From Solilutibacter tolerans (GTDB taxonomy: Bacteria; Pseudomonadota; Gammaproteobacteria; Xanthomonadales; Xanthomonadaceae), in assembly GCF_900155935.1 (NCBI RefSeq), contig NZ_FTLW01000003.1, forward strand, positions 310,001 through 374,000: a stretch of 64,000 nt of DNA, read 5' to 3'. The notes beneath the pieces are model-generated. The model ran no database searches. It had not been told where the DNA came from and was given only the letters and a program-made list of their open reading frames with translations. This document shows positions 8,315 through 17,700 of the stretch, piece after piece; the first letter of the stretch is position 1; each line of letters begins with the position of its first letter. A program made the translations under genes and the position numbers.

Positions 8315-11300
8315 GCGTGGCCACCTGCTTGTGGCGTTTCGGCATCCAGCTCATCGAGCTTGCGCGACAAAGCCTCCGGCGATTTCGTACGCGGTGCGAG
8401 CAGCGCATAGAATGCAGGTACCACGAAGAGTGACAACAAGGTGGAGAACGCGAGGCCGAAGATCACCACCACGCCAATCGTGCCGCGGCTGGCGGAACCC
8501 GGACCACCTGCCAACACCAGCGGGACCGCGCCCATGATGGTGGCGATGGACGTCATCAAAATGGGGCGCAGACGTACGGAGGCCGATTCGACGATCGCCT
8601 CGTGCACGCTGCGACCGGCATCGCGCAATTGATTGGCGAACTCGACGATCAAAATGCCATTTTTAGCTGCCAAGCCCACCAACATCACAATACCGATCTG
8701 AGAGAACAGATTGAGCGTGCCACCACTGACCCACAAACCTATCAGCGCACCCAGCACGCCCAACGGGACCGTCAGCATGATGACGAGTGGATGGACGAAG
8801 CTTTCGAATTGCGCAGCCAAGGCCAGATAAACAATCAGAAGCGCCATCGCGAAGGTCAGCAATACTTCGCCACCCGACTGTTGCAGCTCGCGCGACTCGC
8901 CCTTCCAGCTGATCTGCGCATAATCAGGCAGTTCTTTATCCGCGATGTCCTGCGCCCACGCCACGGCATCACCCAGACGATACCCCGGCGCGAGGCCAGC
9001 AGAGAGCGTGATCGAACGCAGGCGATTGAAGCGGTTGAACGTGGCCGGCTCGGCGACTTCGCGCAGCGTGACGAGATTGCCGAGCGGAATCAGCGCGCCA
9101 TCGCGTCCACGCACCTGTAATGCATCAAGGTTGGCGATCGAAGCACGTGCGTCGCGCTCGGCTTGCAGCATCACGTCGTATTCTTCGCCGTTGTCCACGA
9201 AGGTGGTGACGCGCCTACCGCCCATCATCGTTTCAAGGGCGCGACCGATTTCCGTCGCAGTGACACCCAGATCAGCAGCGCGTGTCTTGTCGATAATCAC
9301 GCGCATCTGCGGCCGTGTTTCCTTGTAGTCGGAATCGGGGCCGGTCAGGCCCGGGTTTTCTTCCATCTTCGCGAGGAGGATGTCGCGCCATTGCGCGATC
9401 TCGGCGTAATCCGGCCCGCCCAGCACCATTTGAAACGGCTGCCCACGCGTACGCACCAGGCCGCCACCGACTTGGGTGCGCACGCGCACATCGGTCAGGC
9501 CAGCGAACTTCTTCTGCAATTCGCCTGCGACTTCCGCCGTCGACTGATCACGCTTGCGCCAATCCTGCAGGAAGATGATCGCGCGGCCGGTGTGCATTTC
9601 CTCACTCGCACCCCAACCACCCGGAACGCGCGGATTTGCACGGACGATCAACTTATCCTCACCGACCTCGCCGGCAAGAATCTCTTCGACCTGTTTCATG
9701 CGCTGCACGGTGTAGTCGTAGCCGGCGCCCTCGGGGCCATCCATCGACAAGAAGAATGAACCGCGATCTTCCGCAGGCGCCAACTCGCTCGGCAAGAGCT
9801 TGAACAGCGCAAACATGCAGACCACGCAGACCACCATTGCCGCACCGAAGAAACCGATGCGATGCACGTGCCGATCCAGGATGCGGCGATAGCGGTTCGC
9901 TACCTTGTCGAAGCGCGTGTTTAGCCAGCGGCTGACGCGGTTTTCCTTCACCGCATGTGGCCCGGTGTGCGGCTTGAGTAATTTGGATGCCATCATCGGC
10001 GTCAGCGTCAGCGCGACGAAAGCAGAGATCGCCACGGCTGCGGCCAATGCGACCGACAACTCGCGGAACAATCGCCCAGTATTGCCTTGCAGGAAGCCTA
10101 CAGGCAGGAACACCGCGATCAATACGGCCGTCGTCGCGAGCACAGCGAATGCGACCTGCGCGGTGCCGCGCTTGGCCGCGACCAAGGCTGGCTCACCCAA
10201 ATCGACACGTCGCTGGATGTTCTCCACCACCACGATCGCGTCATCCACCACCAGGCCGATACACAGCACCAACGCCAGCAGCGTCAGCAAGTTGATCGAA
10301 TAGCCAAACACCCACAGCGCGATGAACGCGGCGATCAGACAAACCGGTACGGTCACCGCGGGCACCAAGGCCGCGCGCATGCTGCCCAGGAACAACCAAA
10401 TCACGATCAACACCAAAATCACGGCTTCGATCAGCGTCGCGTAGACGCGCTCGACCGCACTGTCGATAAACATGGTGCTGTCGAAGGCGACATAGATTTC
10501 TGTACCTTTCGGCAGACCTTGCTGGATGCGCTCCGCAGCCACCTTGGCCTCGTTGGCGACATCCAGGCTGTTCGCCGTCGATGTCTTGACGATGCCAAGC
10601 CCCACGGCTTCCTCGCCATTACTGCGGTAGTACGAACGGCGCTCCGCCGATTCGAGGCGTACCTTAGCGACATCACCCAGTCGCACCACGTAACCATCAT
10701 CGCCACGTCCGATTGGCATGGCCGCGAAAGCTTCGTCACTGGTGTAGTCACGCGCCACACGCAGAATGAAATCGCGATCTTTTGATTCGATACGACCTGC
10801 ACCCAGCTCGACGTTTTCCGCACGCAGCGCAGATTCGACATCGGCCGTGGTCAGCCCACGCGCTGCCAACGCATCACCATCAAGCCATACACGCATCGCA
10901 TAACGCTGGCCGCCACCCAAGCGTACCTGCGCAACGCCCGGCAAGCTGGAAAGTTGATCCAGCACATAGCGTTCGGCGTAGTCCGTCAACTGCAGGCGAT
11001 CCATCGTGGCCGAGCGCAGGTTGAGCCAGAGAATGGCGTCGGAGTCGCTTTCGACCTTGCTGATTTCGGGCGGATCGGCTTCTTCGGGCAAGCGGTCGGC
11101 GACACGACTGACCGCGTTGCGCACATCATTGGCCGCGGCCTCGATGTCGCGTGTGGCGAGAAATTCGATGCTGATGTCGGAGCTGCCGTTGCGACTGCGC
11201 GACTCGATGGTGTTGATGCCCTCGATACCCGAGAGCGCATCTTCCATCGTCTGGGTGATGCGCGTTTCGATGACGCTTGCCGATGCGCCCGGGTAGTTCA

Positions 11301-11445
11301 CATCCACCGAAACAATGGGCGGATCAATCGCTGGCAATTCGCGCAAGGTAAGCCGCGTGAACGCCATGATGCCAAGCACGACGAGCAGCAGGCTCATCAC
11401 CACCGCCAGCACGGGGCGGCGGATCGAGAGATCGGACAGCTTCAT
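8311..11445 (-). CDS. RND multidrug efflux permease (AcrB/MexB-like)
   Basis: 1044 residues, the usual HAE-1 pump length. Twelve transmembrane helices flank two large periplasmic loops. TM4 carries the proton-relay pair in GLVVDDAIVVVEN, and the N-terminus shows the typical MKLSDLSIRRPVLAVV start followed by SVDVNYPGASASVIE. The pump exports hydrophobic drugs using the proton gradient as part of a tripartite complex. The adaptor gene lies directly upstream with a four-base overlap. No outer-membrane TolC partner or dedicated regulator is adjacent, so a TolC encoded elsewhere is probably used. Confidence 0.94.
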   Translation of the reverse strand: MKLSDLSIRRPVLAVVMSLLLVVLGIMAFTRLTLRELPAIDPPIVSVDVNYPGASASVIETRITQTMEDALSGIEGINTIESRSRNGSSDISIEFLATRDIEAAANDVRNAVSRVADRLPEEADPPEISKVESDSDAILWLNLRSATMDRLQLTDYAERYVLDQLSSLPGVAQVRLGGGQRYAMRVWLDGDALAARGLTTADVESALRAENVELGAGRIESKDRDFILRVARDYTSDEAFAAMPIGRGDDGYVVRLGDVAKVRLESAERRSYYRSNGEEAVGLGIVKTSTANSLDVANEAKVAAERIQQGLPKGTEIYVAFDSTMFIDSAVERVYATLIEAVILVLIVIWLFLGSMRAALVPAVTVPVCLIAAFIALWVFGYSINLLTLLALVLCIGLVVDDAIVVVENIQRRVDLGEPALVAAKRGTAQVAFAVLATTAVLIAVFLPVGFLQGNTGRLFRELSVALAAAVAISAFVALTLTPMMASKLLKPHTGPHAVKENRVSRWLNTRFDKVANRYRRILDRHVHRIGFFGAAMVVCVVCMFALFKLLPSELAPAEDRGSFFLSMDGPEGAGYDYTVQRMKQVEEILAGEVGEDKLIVRANPRVPGGWGASEEMHTGRAIIFLQDWRKRDQSTAEVAGELQKKFAGLTDVRVRTQVGGGLVRTRGQPFQMVLGGPDYAEIAQWRDILLAKMEENPGLTGPDSDYKETRPQMRVIIDKTRAADLGVTATEIGRALETMMGGRRVTTFVDNGEEYDVMLQAERDARASIANLDALQVRGRDGALIPLGNLVTLREVAEPATFNRFNRLRSITLSAGLAPGYRLGDAVAWAQDIADKELPDYAQISWKGESRELQQSGGEVLLTFAMALLIVYLALAAQFESFVHPLVIMLTVPLGVLGALIGLWVSGGTLNLFSQIGIVMLVGLAAKNGILIVEFANQLRDAGRSVHEAIVESASVRLRPILMTSIATIMGAVPLVLAGGPGSASRGTIGVVVIFGLAFSTLLSLFVVPAFYALLAPRTKSPEALSRKLDELDAETPQAGGHA

Positions 11446-12527
11446 CCTTTCGCCGCCGCAGCTGCCGGGGCTTCGCTCGCCTGGGTCACCTTGTCGCCCG
11501 CTTTCAACTTACCGACGCCCGCGGTGACGATGCGATCACCTGCTGCCAGGCCCTTGGCCACCATCACCTTGCCGGGGACGCGACCACCGACTTCAATCTG
11601 CGCTTTCTCGATGCTGCCGTCTTGCTTCACGCGCCAGACGAAGGTTTCGCTGCCGACCTGCTGCACGGCGATCTCCGGGATCACCAACGCAGGTGCTTCG
11701 CCGCGGGCAAGACGCACTTCCATCAACATGCCCGGCTTCAAGGCGCGATCCGGATTGGGGAAGTCGGCGCGCACCGTCGCCGCACGGCTGCCTTCGTCGA
11801 TGCGTGCAGCCACGGTCGATACCGTGCCATCGAAGCTGCGTCCCGGCCATGCGGTGGTCGTGGCGGTCACGGCTTGGCCCTCGCCTGCACCGGCGATCGC
11901 GCGCTCCGGCAGGGGAAAATCGACGTATACGCGCGAGACATCATCGAGTGTGGCGATGACCGTGCCCGGCGTCACCAATGCACCCGGGCTGACCTGGCGG
12001 ATGCCCAGCACGCCGGCAAACGGCGCGCGGATCACCCGGTCCGACAAATTCGCACGGATTTGCGCTACTTGCGCACGCGCGGCATCACGCGTGGCTTGCT
12101 GGCTATCCAGCGATGCGCGCGCGATGAGTTGTTGCGAGGCCAATTGCGCCTGACGCTGGTACAACTTCTCGGCTTCGGCCAGGGCTGCTTCCGCCGAGCG
12201 CAATGCCGCGATCTGCTGCTGACCGGTGAGCGTCACCAGAGCCGCGCCGCGACCAACCTGTTGTCCGCTTTCAAAATGCACGCGCTGCACGGTTTCACTG
12301 ACCTTGGCGGTAACCTCGACCGATTCCCGCGCTTTCACCGTGCCGAGCGCCTGCACCTCATCGACCCAGCGTTCTTGGCGGACGGATTGGATACCGACGG
12401 GAACGGCCTGATTGCGGTCAGCACCTTGGCTGCCTGCCTCTTTGCCGCCACCGCATGCACCTAATACGAGCAGCGACGACAACAGGACTGTGCAGGCGGC
12501 AGCCCGCGGGGAATGATCGTGGCGCAT
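11442..12527 (-). CDS. RND efflux periplasmic adaptor (membrane fusion lipoprotein)
   Basis: 361 residues from the start chosen at 12527, giving MRHDHSPRAAACTVLLSSLL followed by a VLGAC lipobox; an upstream in-frame start at 12596 would hide this signal. The mature protein has the AcrA/MexA order: barrel-sandwich hybrid (GTVKARESVEVTAKVSETVQRV...), an alpha-helical hairpin rich in Ala and Gln (about 95-150), the second lipoyl half (FAGVLGIRQVSPGALVTPG) and beta-barrel and membrane-proximal domains. It joins the pump to an outer-membrane channel and is co-transcribed with the permease. Confidence 0.93.
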   Translation of the reverse strand: MRHDHSPRAAACTVLLSSLLVLGACGGGKEAGSQGADRNQAVPVGIQSVRQERWVDEVQALGTVKARESVEVTAKVSETVQRVHFESGQQVGRGAALVTLTGQQQIAALRSAEAALAEAEKLYQRQAQLASQQLIARASLDSQQATRDAARAQVAQIRANLSDRVIRAPFAGVLGIRQVSPGALVTPGTVIATLDDVSRVYVDFPLPERAIAGAGEGQAVTATTTAWPGRSFDGTVSTVAARIDEGSRAATVRADFPNPDRALKPGMLMEVRLARGEAPALVIPEIAVQQVGSETFVWRVKQDGSIEKAQIEVGGRVPGKVMVAKGLAAGDRIVTAGVGKLKAGDKVTQASEAPAAAAAKG

Positions 12528-12671
12528 GCATTCATCGCACGTGGGGATGCATGATTGTAGCGAGCCCGGATCAACGCCCCGTGTGCCATCGGGCATGGCT
12601 CTGCACTGTCAACCGCAGCCGATCGCAAGCGTTACGCTTGGATCACGCAAGCCTATTTTTCGTGCTCATGA

Positions 12672-12698
12672 AAAACGCCGGCACAAGGCCGGCGTTTT
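12672..12698. terminator. Intrinsic terminator between fba and the efflux operon
   Basis: An 11-bp perfect inverted repeat (AAAACGCCGGC / GCCGGCGTTTT) around a 5-base loop. It lies 22 bases after the fba stop and has a T-run on the minus strand, so it ends the fba transcript. Confidence 0.85.
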
Positions 12699-12720
12699 CG
12701 TCAGGCAGAGGTGGCGGGAC

Positions 12721-13725
12721 TTAGCCTTCCCACTTACCCAGTGCAGCCAGGCCATTAGCCTTGGCGCGGTCGTACACGGTGGCCTGCGCCTTATCCCAGT
12801 TCCCGGTCATGTCCTGCGCCCACAACTTGAGCGCGGCCTGCTGCATCGCGCGGCCATAGGAGAACGACAGCGGCCACGGATTCGGGCCCATGCGGTTCAT
12901 CGCGTCGAGGTGCGCGGTGGCAGCCTCATCCGACTGGCCGCCGGACAAGAACACGATGCCCGGCAGGATCGCCGGCACGGTGGACTTGAGGCACATCAGG
13001 GTGGCTTCGGCCACTTCCTCGACACTGGCTTGCTCCGGGCAATCCTTGCCCGGAACGACCATCGAGGCCTTCAGGATGGTGCCTTCCAACATCACGTTAT
13101 GCTGATACAGCGCATCGAACAGCGAACGCAGGGTCACTTCAGTGACTTCGTAGCAGGTCTCGATGTCGTGGTCGCCGTCCATCAGCACTTCCGGCTCAAC
13201 CATCGGTACCAGGCCCTGCTCCTGGCACAGCGCGGCATAACGGGCCAGCGCATGGGCATTGGAGTCGATGCAGGTGCCCGACGGCGTGTCTTCACCGATG
13301 GTGATGACCGCGCGCCACTTGGCGAAGCGGGCGCCCAGCTTGTAGTACTCGGCCAGACGCTCACGCAGGCCATCCAGGCCTTCAGTGATCAGTTCGCCCG
13401 GAAAACCAGCCAGTGGGTGGGTGCCCTTGTCGACCTTGATACCCGGGATCATGCCGTTATCGGCCATAAACTTGGCGAACGGCACGCCGCCCTTGGTTTT
13501 CTGGCGGATGGTCTCATCGAACAGGATGGCGCCGGACAGGTATTCGTTGGCCTTCGGCGTGGTAAGCAGCAGCTCGCGGTACGCGCGACGATTTTCTTCG
13601 ATGTTCTCAATACCCACGCCGGCGAAACGTTTGGCGCAGGTGCCGGAGGATTCATCGATGGCGATGATGCCCTTGCCCGGGGCGACCATGGCGCGGGCGG
13701 TTTCAGCGAGTTGTTCGATGCTCAT
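12721..13725 (-). CDS. Fructose-bisphosphate aldolase, class I
   Basis: 334 residues. It cleaves fructose 1,6-bisphosphate to DHAP and glyceraldehyde 3-phosphate through a Schiff base. KGIIAIDESSGTCAKRF (18-34) is the class I start, VEPEVLMDGDHD (176-187) supplies acid-base residues, and K219 in LEGTILKASMV is the Schiff-base lysine. No zinc-binding class II motifs occur. The start at 13725 matches the family N-terminus and has AGGAC upstream; the frame stays open to 14250 but the extra residues overlap the neighbouring gene. It closes the glycolytic block. Confidence 0.95.
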   Translation of the reverse strand: MSIEQLAETARAMVAPGKGIIAIDESSGTCAKRFAGVGIENIEENRRAYRELLLTTPKANEYLSGAILFDETIRQKTKGGVPFAKFMADNGMIPGIKVDKGTHPLAGFPGELITEGLDGLRERLAEYYKLGARFAKWRAVITIGEDTPSGTCIDSNAHALARYAALCQEQGLVPMVEPEVLMDGDHDIETCYEVTEVTLRSLFDALYQHNVMLEGTILKASMVVPGKDCPEQASVEEVAEATLMCLKSTVPAILPGIVFLSGGQSDEAATAHLDAMNRMGPNPWPLSFSYGRAMQQAALKLWAQDMTGNWDKAQATVYDRAKANGLAALGKWEG

Positions 13726-13780
13726 GAATTGTCCTGCAGGCTGGAGGCTTAAAGCGGGAATTATACCGCCAGACGTGGCA

Positions 13781-13800
13781 ACGCCCCCTTTTGGGGGCGT
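13781..13800. terminator. Possible terminator hairpin upstream of fba
   Basis: An 8-bp perfect stem (ACGCCCCC / GGGGGCGT) with a TTTT loop, 31 bases after the stop of the TonB-C-like gene. No clear T-run follows on either strand, so termination may be partial, with some read-through into fba. Confidence 0.5.
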
Positions 13801-13831
13801 TTGATGCCTGGCAGATGCATCCTGCCGATCG

Positions 13832-14443
13832 TTACCTGCCGCGTCGCTCTGATCTCGACATGACGGCAGCGGCCTGTCCGCGCATGCTGGCCAGCGTGTC
13901 GTTGTAATTACCTTGCGCCACCATGGACTGACGAAACTCCCGGTCGGCCTTTCGGTGGCCATAATGGACAGCCAAGCTGGCGATACGACACCGATCCGCC
14001 AAGCCTTCCGTCGCGCCACTGCCCTTGAAGGCGATGGTCGCGACCGTCTGAACGGCTCCGCTGACCTCGGCATCCTTCGGAACGAAACGCCATTGCGACA
14101 CCGCATTGGCTGCCGCACCGGCGAAACTTTCAAGATAGCGTTTTTGCTGCTCGGCGGCGGCGCGATCGCTACTCCATGCGTTGAGGATGCGAAAATCGCT
14201 CGTGGTCCCATCGGGCTTGACCGTGTAGCCCAAAGCAATACACACATCATCCCCGGTATTGACGTACGTCTGGGGATAACCCGGCGCTGCCAACACCGCC
14301 CCCGGTGCTAGATCGAAACTTTTACCCAAACCACCTTCTTCAACGATGCGCGCACCATTGTTTTGCGCCATCAATTGTCCCGATGCCAACACCATGGCTG
14401 CGAAAAGGATTGCTGCTGGTCTCACGACACGTGCTCCTTGCAA
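13832..14443 (-). CDS. Exported TonB-C-terminal-like protein of unknown function
   Basis: 203 residues with a signal peptide ending near SGQLMAQ (residue 27). The central part, CIALGYTVKPDGTTSDFRILNAWSS... through NAVSQWRFVP (about 68-121), has the spacing of a TonB C-terminal domain, in which a conserved YTV..DG and W-x-F/Y-x-P occur. There is no N-terminal TonB membrane helix, so it is a periplasmic relative rather than an energy transducer. Only two cysteines remain in the mature part. It lies between pyk and fba. Confidence 0.7.
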   Translation of the reverse strand: MQGARVVRPAAILFAAMVLASGQLMAQNNGARIVEEGGLGKSFDLAPGAVLAAPGYPQTYVNTGDDVCIALGYTVKPDGTTSDFRILNAWSSDRAAAEQQKRYLESFAGAAANAVSQWRFVPKDAEVSGAVQTVATIAFKGSGATEGLADRCRIASLAVHYGHRKADREFRQSMVAQGNYNDTLASMRGQAAAVMSRSERRGR

Positions 14444-14498
14444 TGGGTGTCACCCGAGTTAACGCCTAGTCCAGAGGCGGGTCAAGCTGATGTCGCAT

Positions 14499-15965
14499 TC
14501 ATATTTTTCCCAGCCCTCGCGCAGCGCCGTTCTCGCCTACTTCCAACAAACGTAATGTATTGGTCGCCCCATGCTGCTCCATGGTGTCGCCACTGGTGAA
14601 GACCACACGCTCGCCTTCCATCAGAACGCCAGCATCGAACAGGCGCTTCACTGAACTCACCGCTGCATCGCGCGCGCCCAAACCACGACTGTCGAAATTG
14701 ATGGGAAACACATCGCGCATCAGGCTCATTCGGCGTCGTGCATCGGCGTGGCGGGTGAAGGCGTAGATCGGCACAGGCGAGCGGAATCGCGACAGATAGC
14801 GCGCGGTGCCGCCCGACTCAGTCATCGCGAGGATGCCAGATACCGGGATGTGCTCGGTCAGGAACATGGTCGCCATGGCGATGGCGTGATCGACGCGTTC
14901 CAGGCCGCGTTGGGCCTGCTCGTAGTCGGTGTCGCGATCAAATTGCTTTTCCGCACCGATGCAGATGCGGGCCATTGCTTCGACCGCAAGAACCGGGTAA
15001 CGACCCGCCGCGCTTTCCTGTGACAACATCACTGCATCGGTGCCATCGATGACGGCGTTGGCGACATCGAGCACCTCTGCGCGTGTAGGCATCGGTGAGT
15101 CAACCATCGATTGCAGCATCTGCGTCGCGGTGATCACCACCTTGTTGCGCTCGATCGACTCCTTGATGATCTTTTTCTGCAGGCCGGGCAGCGCGGCATC
15201 GCCGATCTCCACACCCAGATCACCCCGCGCCACCATCACCACGTCACTGGCATCGACGATTTCGGTCAGATTCTCGATCGCTTCCGCCCGTTCGATCTTG
15301 GAGACCAGCGCTGCATTTGAGCCTGCCGCGCGCGCGGTGCGTCGTGCATCCTCCATGTCCTCGGCATTGCGACAAAACGATACGGCGATGAAATCGACGC
15401 CGATCGAGGCCGCCACGCCAATCAGTTCACGATCACGATCAGTGATCGCGCCTAACGACAGGCCTCCGCCACGCTTGTTCAAACCCTTGCGATCAGACAG
15501 CACCGAATCGTTCAGGACGACGGTCTTGATGCGCTCGCCTTCCACTGATTCCACACGCAACTGCACCATGCCGTCATCAAGCAAGAGCACGTCACCCGGG
15601 ATGACATCGTCAGGCAAACCAAGATAACTAACGCCGACTTCGTGCTGGGTGCCGGGCTCGGGGTTTTCGCGTGCGACCAGATCGAAGCGATCGCCTGCAC
15701 GCAACGCCACCTTGCCCTCGACAAAACGCTCGACACGGATTTTGGGGCCAGGCAAGTCAGCGAGAATGCCGATCTCGCGACCCGCGCGCGCCGCAGCTTC
15801 ACGCAGGGCGTGTGCACGCTGCACCTGCGAGGCGGGGTCGCCGTGCGAGAAATTCAGACGCACGCAATCCACGCCAGCGGCGATCAACGCATCCAGCACC
15901 CCGGGGGCGTCGGTCGCGGGGCCCAGCGTGGCCAGAATACGGGTACGGCGACGGTAATCACTCAT
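14499..15965 (-). CDS. pyk: Pyruvate kinase
   Basis: 488 residues, transferring phosphate from phosphoenolpyruvate to ADP in lower glycolysis. It begins RRRTRILATLGPA, has VRLNFSHGD (substrate/K+ site), the B-domain lid (about 75-170), the signature AEAIENLTEIVDASDVVMVARGDLGVEI and GTDAVMLSQESAAGRYP, then the C-terminal effector domain. The start at 15965 is supported by AAAGGAG upstream. It sits about 70 bases downstream of pgk and belongs to the same minus-strand glycolytic block. Confidence 0.95.
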   Translation of the reverse strand: MSDYRRRTRILATLGPATDAPGVLDALIAAGVDCVRLNFSHGDPASQVQRAHALREAAARAGREIGILADLPGPKIRVERFVEGKVALRAGDRFDLVARENPEPGTQHEVGVSYLGLPDDVIPGDVLLLDDGMVQLRVESVEGERIKTVVLNDSVLSDRKGLNKRGGGLSLGAITDRDRELIGVAASIGVDFIAVSFCRNAEDMEDARRTARAAGSNAALVSKIERAEAIENLTEIVDASDVVMVARGDLGVEIGDAALPGLQKKIIKESIERNKVVITATQMLQSMVDSPMPTRAEVLDVANAVIDGTDAVMLSQESAAGRYPVLAVEAMARICIGAEKQFDRDTDYEQAQRGLERVDHAIAMATMFLTEHIPVSGILAMTESGGTARYLSRFRSPVPIYAFTRHADARRRMSLMRDVFPINFDSRGLGARDAAVSSVKRLFDAGVLMEGERVVFTSGDTMEQHGATNTLRLLEVGENGAARGLGKI

Positions 15966-16034
15966 CCAATCACTCCTTTTCCCGCACGCTAGCACGGCGC
16001 CATGTCGGTCAGCACCGCATACGATTGCAATCGA

Positions 16035-17207
16035 TCAGGCGCGCGCCTTCAGTGCGGCGACGGCCGGCAGCTCCTTGCCTTCGAGGAACTCGAGGAAAGC
16101 ACCACCGCCGGTCGAGATGTAGGAAACCTCATTCTCGATGCCATACTTGTCGACCGCGGCAAGGGTGTCGCCGCCACCGGCGATCGAGAACGCGGGCGAC
16201 GCGGCGATGGCGCGGGCCAATGCCTCGGTACCGTGACCGAAGGCGTCGAATTCGAACACGCCAACCGGGCCGTTCCAGACCACGGTGCCGGCCTTCTGGA
16301 TCAGTGCCGCGTACTGTTTGGCGGTCTCAGGGCCGATGTCGAGGATCATGTCGTCCGTACCCACCGCATCGACCGACTTCACGGTGGCAGATGCATCCGC
16401 GGCAAACGCCGGCGCGACGACCACATCCACCGGCAACGGGATGTCGGCGCCGCGCGCCTGGGCGTCGGCCATGATCTTCTTCGCGGTATCCAGCAGATCC
16501 ATCTCGACCAGCGACTTGCCGACGCCATGACCCATGGCGGCGATGAAGGTGTTGGCGATGCCGCCACCGACGATCAACTGGTCCACCTTGCTGACCAGTG
16601 ACGAGAGCAGTTCCAGCTTGGTGCTGACCTTGCTGCCGGCAACGATGGCGAGCAGAGGTCGCGCCGGGTTATCGAGCGCCTTGGCCAACGCATCGAGCTC
16701 GGCCATCAACAGCGGGCCGCCCGCAGCCTGCCTGGCGAATTTGATTACGCCATGGGTCGATGCCTGCGCACGATGCGCGGTCCCGAACGCATCCATGACG
16801 AAGATATCGGCCAGGTCGGCGTACTGCTTTGACAGCGCTTCGCTGTCCTTGCCTTCACCGACATTCATGCGCACGTTTTCCAGCAAGACGATCTGCCCCG
16901 GCGCGACATCGACGCCACCAAGGTAATCCTTCACCAGTGGTATCTCGCGACCCATCAGCTCAGACAGGCGTGCGGCCACTGGCGCCAGCGAATTCGCCTC
17001 GCTCCATTCGCCTTCTGTCGGCCGGCCCAGATGCGACATCACCATCACCGCGGCACCGGCCTCCAGCGCGGCCTTCAGCGTGGGGATCGAGGCGGTGATG
17101 CGTTGGTCGGACGTCACCTTGCCCTCCGCGACAGGCACGTTCAGGTCTTGCCGGATCAGGACACGTTTGCCCGAAAGATCGAGGTCGGTCATGCGGAGAA
17201 TGGACAT
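16035..17207 (-). CDS. pgk: Phosphoglycerate kinase
   Basis: 390 residues. It makes ATP from 1,3-bisphosphoglycerate. Family motifs are [12 protein letters not shown] (substrate-binding, about 15-26), SHLGRPTEG, the hinge region, [15 protein letters not shown] and the nucleotide-binding [13 protein letters not shown] near the C-terminus. The start at 17207 gives the usual short N-terminus; a start at 17222 would add MERPR. The gene follows the truncated haemoglobin gene by about 75 bases. Confidence 0.95.
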   Translation of the reverse strand: MSILRMTDLDLSGKRVLIRQDLNVPVAEGKVTSDQRITASIPTLKAALEAGAAVMVMSHLGRPTEGEWSEANSLAPVAARLSELMGREIPLVKDYLGGVDVAPGQIVLLENVRMNVGEGKDSEALSKQYADLADIFVMDAFGTAHRAQASTHGVIKFARQAAGGPLLMAELDALAKALDNPARPLLAIVAGSKVSTKLELLSSLVSKVDQLIVGGGIANTFIAAMGHGVGKSLVEMDLLDTAKKIMADAQARGADIPLPVDVVVAPAFAADASATVKSVDAVGTDDMILDIGPETAKQYAALIQKAGTVVWNGPVGVFEFDAFGHGTEALARAIAASPAFSIAGGGDTLAAVDKYGIENEVSYISTGGGAFLEFLEGKELPAVAALKARA

Positions 17208-17282
17208 GCGCGGGCGCTCCAAGGCTGCAAAGAATCGCCTATTGTCCGCCGCGCGGCGGCTTGGTTCAAACCCGGGACGTGA

Positions 17283-17690
17283 TCAAGGCCCGGGGTGCAT
17301 CGGCAACGGATGCCACCGCCCGTCCAGCCCCAAACCCAACTTCAAGCTGCGCGCAATTCGCTGTGCGTAGGCGTACATCTCTTCGGCATCGACATCGTTC
17401 AGCACCTCATGCGCGGTTTGTCGCCAAAGCGCCAGCCAGTGACCGAAGTGTTCGCCAAGGATGGGATGCGGGCGATGCGCAGCCATCGGATTGCCGCGAT
17501 ACTCGCGCGTGCCGAGCGCAACCGAGGACCAAAACTTCACCAGCGTCGCCTTGTGCTCCGGCCAGTCATGCACCGCCGGATTGAATATCGGGCCAAGGAT
17601 CGGATCGGCCTGGATCTTGTCATAGAAGACATCGACCAAACGCACGATGTCTTCGCGGGTCAGGGTGGTTTCGGGCAGGGCATCGCTCAT
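17283..17690 (-). CDS. Group III truncated haemoglobin
   Basis: 135 residues. The pattern REDIVRLVDVFYDKIQADPILGPIF, then the H-x-W...LVKFWSSVALGTREYRG stretch, then GEHFGHWLALW with the likely proximal histidine, fits group III (P) truncated globins of proteobacteria. These bind haem and are linked to low-oxygen or NO/peroxide chemistry, though the physiological role is uncertain. It lies between the DUF3999 gene and pgk on the same strand. The start at 17690 avoids an N-terminal extension overlapping the previous gene. Confidence 0.88.
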   Translation of the reverse strand: MSDALPETTLTREDIVRLVDVFYDKIQADPILGPIFNPAVHDWPEHKATLVKFWSSVALGTREYRGNPMAAHRPHPILGEHFGHWLALWRQTAHEVLNDVDAEEMYAYAQRIARSLKLGLGLDGRWHPLPMHPGP

Positions 17691-17700
17691 CGCTGCATTG